The translations under genes were made by a program, and so were the position numbers. This document shows positions 60,011-64,000 of a stretch of 64,000 nt of DNA, piece after piece. A model generated the notes under the pieces. It saw only the letters and a program-made list of their open reading frames with translations, had not been told where the DNA came from and did not search any database. Source of the DNA: Amblyornis subalaris (lineage: Eukaryota > Chordata > Aves > Passeriformes > Ptilonorhynchidae); assembly GCA_018881555.1 (NCBI GenBank), contig JACAXG010000251.1:396422-460421 (forward strand), written 5' to 3'. Position 1 is the first letter of the stretch, and every line of letters starts with the position of its first letter.

Positions 60011-61951
60011 AAATATTTTCAGGAATAAATTAGCTCATGACTTATTGGAAGTTCTGGCAAAACCAAACATTGCTGTCTCATGAATAGGGATAAAATAACA
60101 ACCACTACTCAGATTTTTTGTCTTCTCTCAAATATCATGCATAATTGCAATACATTAAGAATACCACAAAATGCAATTTCTTCTAAATCTAACAATATTC
60201 GAACACTTTCAAATCCATTTGATATTTTGGGATATTTTCCTTACAAAATAGTGTCTCAGGTAATAAATAAGAACATAACCAGATTATTCTCATTACTTCA
60301 TACAGTTTAAATCTTATAGAAGATAATTAAGGAAATGTCTGTGGTCATTTGCCATTTCTGATATCATACTGTCTCATAAAAAATTTTTTAAAGTGCTACA
60401 AACTAAAATAACTATGATCTATCCTAAAACTCTTTTATCTTAAACCAAATAAATAAATAAATCAACATTACTAAATATATCCTTAAGCCTGANGTTTGCC
60501 TATCAAGAGGATTCAACAGATGTTTTCTAAGCCCTTATTTTTGAACTTATAGCTATCTCCTTAGAAATGAAAGAAATATTTAAAAAGAACAAAAGTGGAT
60601 GAAAAGCCTTTTACAGAGAGGTTTTTGCATTGGTAGGGATACTAAATATTTATGGACATGGACACTTTTTAAACAGCCTAGCACTTTTAAGTTCACTATA
60701 ACGGAAAAGAAAAAAATCCCTACATACTCTCAGTGTTTCAAGTATTTCCAGTCACAAAACTATGCTTATTCCTAAATTGACTTTGAATAAATACTAACCG
60801 ATTTTTAAAAAATGGCATATTTTAAATAGTATGTAGAGTATTGGGTTTGATTTTGAATAAGGCAAATGAGCATACCTGTTGTACGGAAGTAATAAACACA
60901 TTCTATACTTACACCATCTTATGCTTTTGGGGCAAATCTTTATTGCAAAAAATAATTCATTAGAATTAGGTTAAAAATCTTAGGGGTGTAAAAATAATGC
61001 ACTATTTTTATTTCTACAGAATAAAAATATATCTGTTGAGGGAGCATGTCACTGTCCTCAGTAATCTTATCCTTTAGCTCTGTTTGAAGGAAGTCTTGTT
61101 GCCCAGTTTGTATTTTTAACACAAATATCTGCCTAAATTTGTCTTTCTTTCTTCTGTGAGAAAAATAAAATGAGAAGGCTGAGTTACCGTGTTGTGATTT
61201 CTTCACGCAAACTAACAAAATCAACTTAATGAATTTTTTTCACATTATTAGCCATTTTTCTATTTACATTTTTCTGTGTCCTTCATCCCTAACAGTAATG
61301 CAGAATTAATATCATTTTTTCCCCACAGAATATCATGCAATAAGATAATTCTTCCTATCTATATTTTTAATTGCTGCTTGATTAGAAACAAAGTACGAGT
61401 TACAGGACTAGAGTAGATCATGGTAGCAATGGAGATCTGACTGAAGATAATATCCCTTTGCTTCTAGAGCTCATTGCAATCTTTAATGAGTGATAGAACT
61501 TCCTAGGTGAATCAGTTAACTCCTCACTGTCAACCCAGCCCTTTGGATTGTGGCTCCTGGGTAGTAATAAGATGATTTCTTTGGTCTAATCCTTCCCCAC
61601 TCATCTGCTAGAAAAGAACTTTTATAGTATAAGGCACTACCAGGCCAGATCATGAGTATTCGAGGACAGCACCAGCACCCCATGACAGAAGCAAAACACC
61701 AAAACGGCTTGACCTTGTCCAGTTTACTGAAAATAATTCCTAGACTGTGGATTGTCTTTTCTCTCCCTCTACCAGTTCAGCCTAAACCAAGTTGAATAGT
61801 ACATATTCAAAATTCAAAATAGGGCATTGCCAAAAAGCATTTTGCAAGTCACTTAAAAATATGAAAAATAGTAATAGTAAGGCAGGTTGTTATTCTATCA
61901 TTAAGTTTACAAGAATGCAAATATCCCCTTCAATTTAGACACAAACAGAAT
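60011..61951. other. Unassigned AT-rich DNA
   Basis: No gene or repeat is recognised in about 1.9 kb leading up to the satellite array. One N lies at 60493. Confidence 0.45.
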
Positions 61952-62007
61952 GACAAGGAGTGCAGTGACATGGACCAAAACTTGCTGAAATGCCAGTTGC
62001 TGAAATT

Positions 62008-62071
62008 GCAAGATTTCATTTCCTTTCATGCAATGAAGAATTTCCTTGCATGAAAGGAAATAAAATCTTGA
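62008..62071. repeat. Inverted repeat in monomer A1
   Basis: CAAGATTTCATTTCCTTTCATG at the left and CATGAAAGGAAATAAAATCTTG at the right are inverted copies with one mismatch, around a short spacer that can itself pair. The same structure recurs in A2 and A3. Confidence 0.85.
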
Positions 62072-62430
62072 AATCACGGAAGGAAGTGAAAGGAAAACAC
62101 AGGAGAGGATTTTGAATGAAATGAAAGGCAGCTGAAAAAAAAATTCTGAAACTAAGTGTAAAAATTTAAATGCAATGGGAGGACAGAAGGTGCAGTGAAA
62201 AGCACTGAAACCTGCAGAAGTGATGTTTTTTGAAATCTCCAAATTCAGGAACAAATTCAAACAAAGAGAAAGGACAAGACATAGGATGATATGAAATGCA
62301 ATTGAAAAAAAAAGAAAATTCTGTGATGAAGTGAAACCTATTAAATGCAATGAGATTACAAAGAGTACAGTGATATGGACCGAAGCTTCCCAAAATGCCA
62401 GTCATTGAAATTGCAAGATTTCATGATTTA

Positions 62431-62452
62431 ATTTCCTTTCATGAAAGGAAAT
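62431..62452. repeat. Perfect 22-bp palindrome in monomer A2
   Basis: ATTTCCTTTCA followed by its exact reverse complement TGAAAGGAAAT, no spacer. It is extended outward by partial CAAGATTT/AAATCTTG pairing. Confidence 0.95.
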
Positions 62453-62835
62453 AAAATCTTGAGAATGGGGAACAAAGTGAAAGGAGCACACAGGAGAGGA
62501 ATTTGGATGACATGAAAGGCAGCCAAAAAAAAAAAATTCCGAAATGAAGTGTAAAAATTTAAATGCAATGGGAGGATAGGAGGTGTGGTGAAAAGCACTG
62601 AAACTTGCAGAAATGATACTCTTTGAAATGTCAAATCCAGGAACGAAGTGAAACAAAGAGAAAGGACAAGACATGGGACGATATGAAATGCAATCGAAAA
62701 AATACAAAATTCTGTGATGAAGTGATACCTATTAAATGCAATGGGATGACAAGAAGTGCAGTGAAATGGACCGAAACTTGCCGAAATGTTAGTCATTGAA
62801 ATCGCAAGATTTCATTTCCTTTCATGAAATGAAGA

Positions 62836-62857
62836 ATTTCCTTTCATGAAAGGAAAT
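62836..62857. repeat. Perfect 22-bp palindrome in monomer A3
   Basis: The same palindrome as in A2 (ATTTCCTTTCA then TGAAAGGAAAT), next to a second copy of its left half, with outer CAAGATTT and AAATCTTG blocks at 62805 and 62859. Confidence 0.95.
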
Positions 62858-62988
62858 AAAATCTTGAAGTCAGGGAAGGAAGTGAAAGCAACACACAGGA
62901 GAGAAATTTGGAGGAAATGAAAGGTAATAAAAAAAAAAACCCCTCTGTAATGAAATGGAAAATTTAAAATGTAATGGGACAACAGGAG

Positions 62989-63131
62989 GTGCAGTGAAAA
63001 GCACGGAAACTTGCNGAAATGCTACTCCTTGAAATCTCCAAATTCTGGGAACAAAGGATTCTTGTAAGGAAATGAAATCTCATGATTTCAAGGAGTAGCA
63101 TTTCCGCAAGTTTCCGTCCCTTTCACTGCAC
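62989..63131. repeat. 48-bp-arm inverted repeat closing the array
   Basis: The left arm 62989-63036 (GTGCAGTG...CTTGAAATC) and right arm 63084-63131 are reverse complements at 45 of 48 positions, one of the three differences being the N at 63015. The spacer is 47 bp. Pairing continues weakly beyond the arms, because the right side is an inverted monomer extending to about 63212. Confidence 0.92.
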
Positions 63132-63212
63132 TTCATGTCATCTCATTGCATTGCATAGTTTTCACTTCATATCAGTATTTTCCTTATTTTTTTTCAATTG
63201 TATTTCCTGATC

Positions 63213-64000
63213 ATCATAATAAGAGAAACAGGACAATCAATCTTTAAAATATTTCAGGATTTCACATTCCTACTGTAGCCCTTGAAATTGAAATGTATAT
63301 TCTTTAACAATAGTTATTTTTCATTGTATGGAAAACATACTTAAATCTCTATGCAGTGTCACTCAGAGCTTTAAAAAATCAGCTGGTTTTTGAGGATTTT
63401 TTGAATGAATCATTCCGCAAATAGTGAAAGTATCAAGTGAGATTCTCCAGAATATCTCCTGTTCTCATTCTCAATTGTCTCTAAGTGTTCCCAAATCCTG
63501 TGTAGTGCTTGCAGTGAACATCCAGATCATACAACAAAATATAACTAACAAATTATATACTATTGAAATCTCGGAAGTGCACATATCTAAATTTTCTTTT
63601 TCAATTATTCCTACTCTATATCAAGCCATGAGAAAATGTGATTGCAGTACAGTAGAACTGATTTTAATATTTGAAATAATGCATATTGAAAATATTTGTG
63701 TCTGATGGATTAATTTCTAGAAACTAAGCATCTGTTTCAACTTTGTTTCTAAGCTTTGAAAAACAAAACAAAACACGCTTTTACTTTAATTGGGCAGATG
63801 GAGAGAACAGAATTTTAAATTACAATACAGTAATTGATCAGGATTGTAATGATGCTAATTCCAATTAAAAGAACACTAACAAGACAAATGTTCATTTGAA
63901 ATCAATATCATGGTAATGAGGGGGTCTATATCTTGCCATCATTGCTGATTTATTTCCACAAGAAGTGATTTTCAGACAGAGCTTACCTGCCAAGGGAACT
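63213..64000. other. Unassigned AT-rich DNA
   Basis: No gene or repeat is recognised. The 93-residue frame at 63424-63705 has no family resemblance. Confidence 0.45.

Larger units (their letters stand above)
61952..63212. repeat. Satellite-like array of alternating A and B monomers, family unknown
   Basis: Six tandem monomers and a terminal inverted piece. A monomers start at 61952, 62357 and 62748 (landmark: AGTGGA/ATGGACC, then AACTTGC, then CATTGAAATTGCAAGATTTC). B monomers start at 62182, 62574 and about 62981 (landmark: GTGAAAAGCAC, then ACTTGCAGAAATG, then CTTTGAAAT, then CAGGAAC). A and B are related but distinct. The A-to-A spacing is 405 and 391 bp, and B-to-B is 392 and about 407 bp. 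B3 is cut short at about 63064, after which an inverted A/B-type copy runs to about 63212. The sequence is A-rich on the + strand with recurrent GAAAT and GAAAGG words. I do not recognise the family. Long minus-strand frames across it are by-products. Confidence 0.9.

Noticed and set aside
61907..62796. Minus-strand frames of 147, 101 and 122 residues across the satellite
   Set aside because: They repeat with the monomers and arise because the T/C-rich strand has few stops. There is no start context, no domain, and frames differ between monomers.
61952..63212. Possible CRISPR-like repeat array
   Set aside because: Repeats are about 200-400 bp and contiguous, with no unique spacers, and the context is a bird genome.

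Overview
This 64 kb window looks like avian nuclear DNA: an AT-rich, gene-poor stretch, either intergenic or a very large intron. The organism call rests on the repeats. At least eleven fragments of the CR1 LINE are present, several ending in the CR1 3' signature built on ATTCTATG or ATTCTGTG. Five further insertions are long terminal repeats (LTRs) of types I recognise from bird endogenous retroviruses (ERVs), and two more are LTR-like. I see no intact host coding gene, no exon I can defend, and no rRNA, tRNA or CRISPR array. Twenty-five isolated single N bases suggest a draft or consensus assembly.

Layout: 1-1129 unassigned; 1130-2645 CR1 (+); 4546-5630 complete solo LTR (+) with TSD TATGC; 6475-7165 CR1 (-); 7641-7705 scrap of the same LTR family as 43375-44390; 8873-9620 3' LTR plus a short stretch of ERV internal sequence (-); 9636-9859 CR1 (+); 12682-12868 G/T-rich low complexity; 17795-18025 and 19768-20540 CR1 (-); 21660-23374 LTR (-) split by a nested 685-bp element at 22578-23262; 26014-26940 internally deleted CR1 (-); 28829-29410 LTR (+); 31165-31960 CR1 (+); 37700-38275 two abutting CR1 pieces (-); 40563-41096 LTR (+); 43375-44390 complete solo LTR (+) with TSD GTTGG; 46960-48815 internally deleted CR1 (+) keeping an endonuclease-domain remnant; 57468-57642 compound microsatellite; 59835-60010 CR1 (+); 61952-63212 a small satellite array.

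The most distinctive structure is the array at 61952-63212. Two related monomers, A (about 220-232 bp) and B (about 175 bp), alternate to give a higher-order period of about 391-407 bp. A monomers carry strong palindromes. The array ends in an inverted copy that forms a 48-bp-arm hairpin. I do not recognise this family.

Nothing here forms a working gene set. Every recognisable protein-coding remnant belongs to dead transposable elements. The insertions give a partial history: the older LTR at 21660-23374 received a second element, and two CR1 copies lost their reverse-transcriptase core while keeping both ends.
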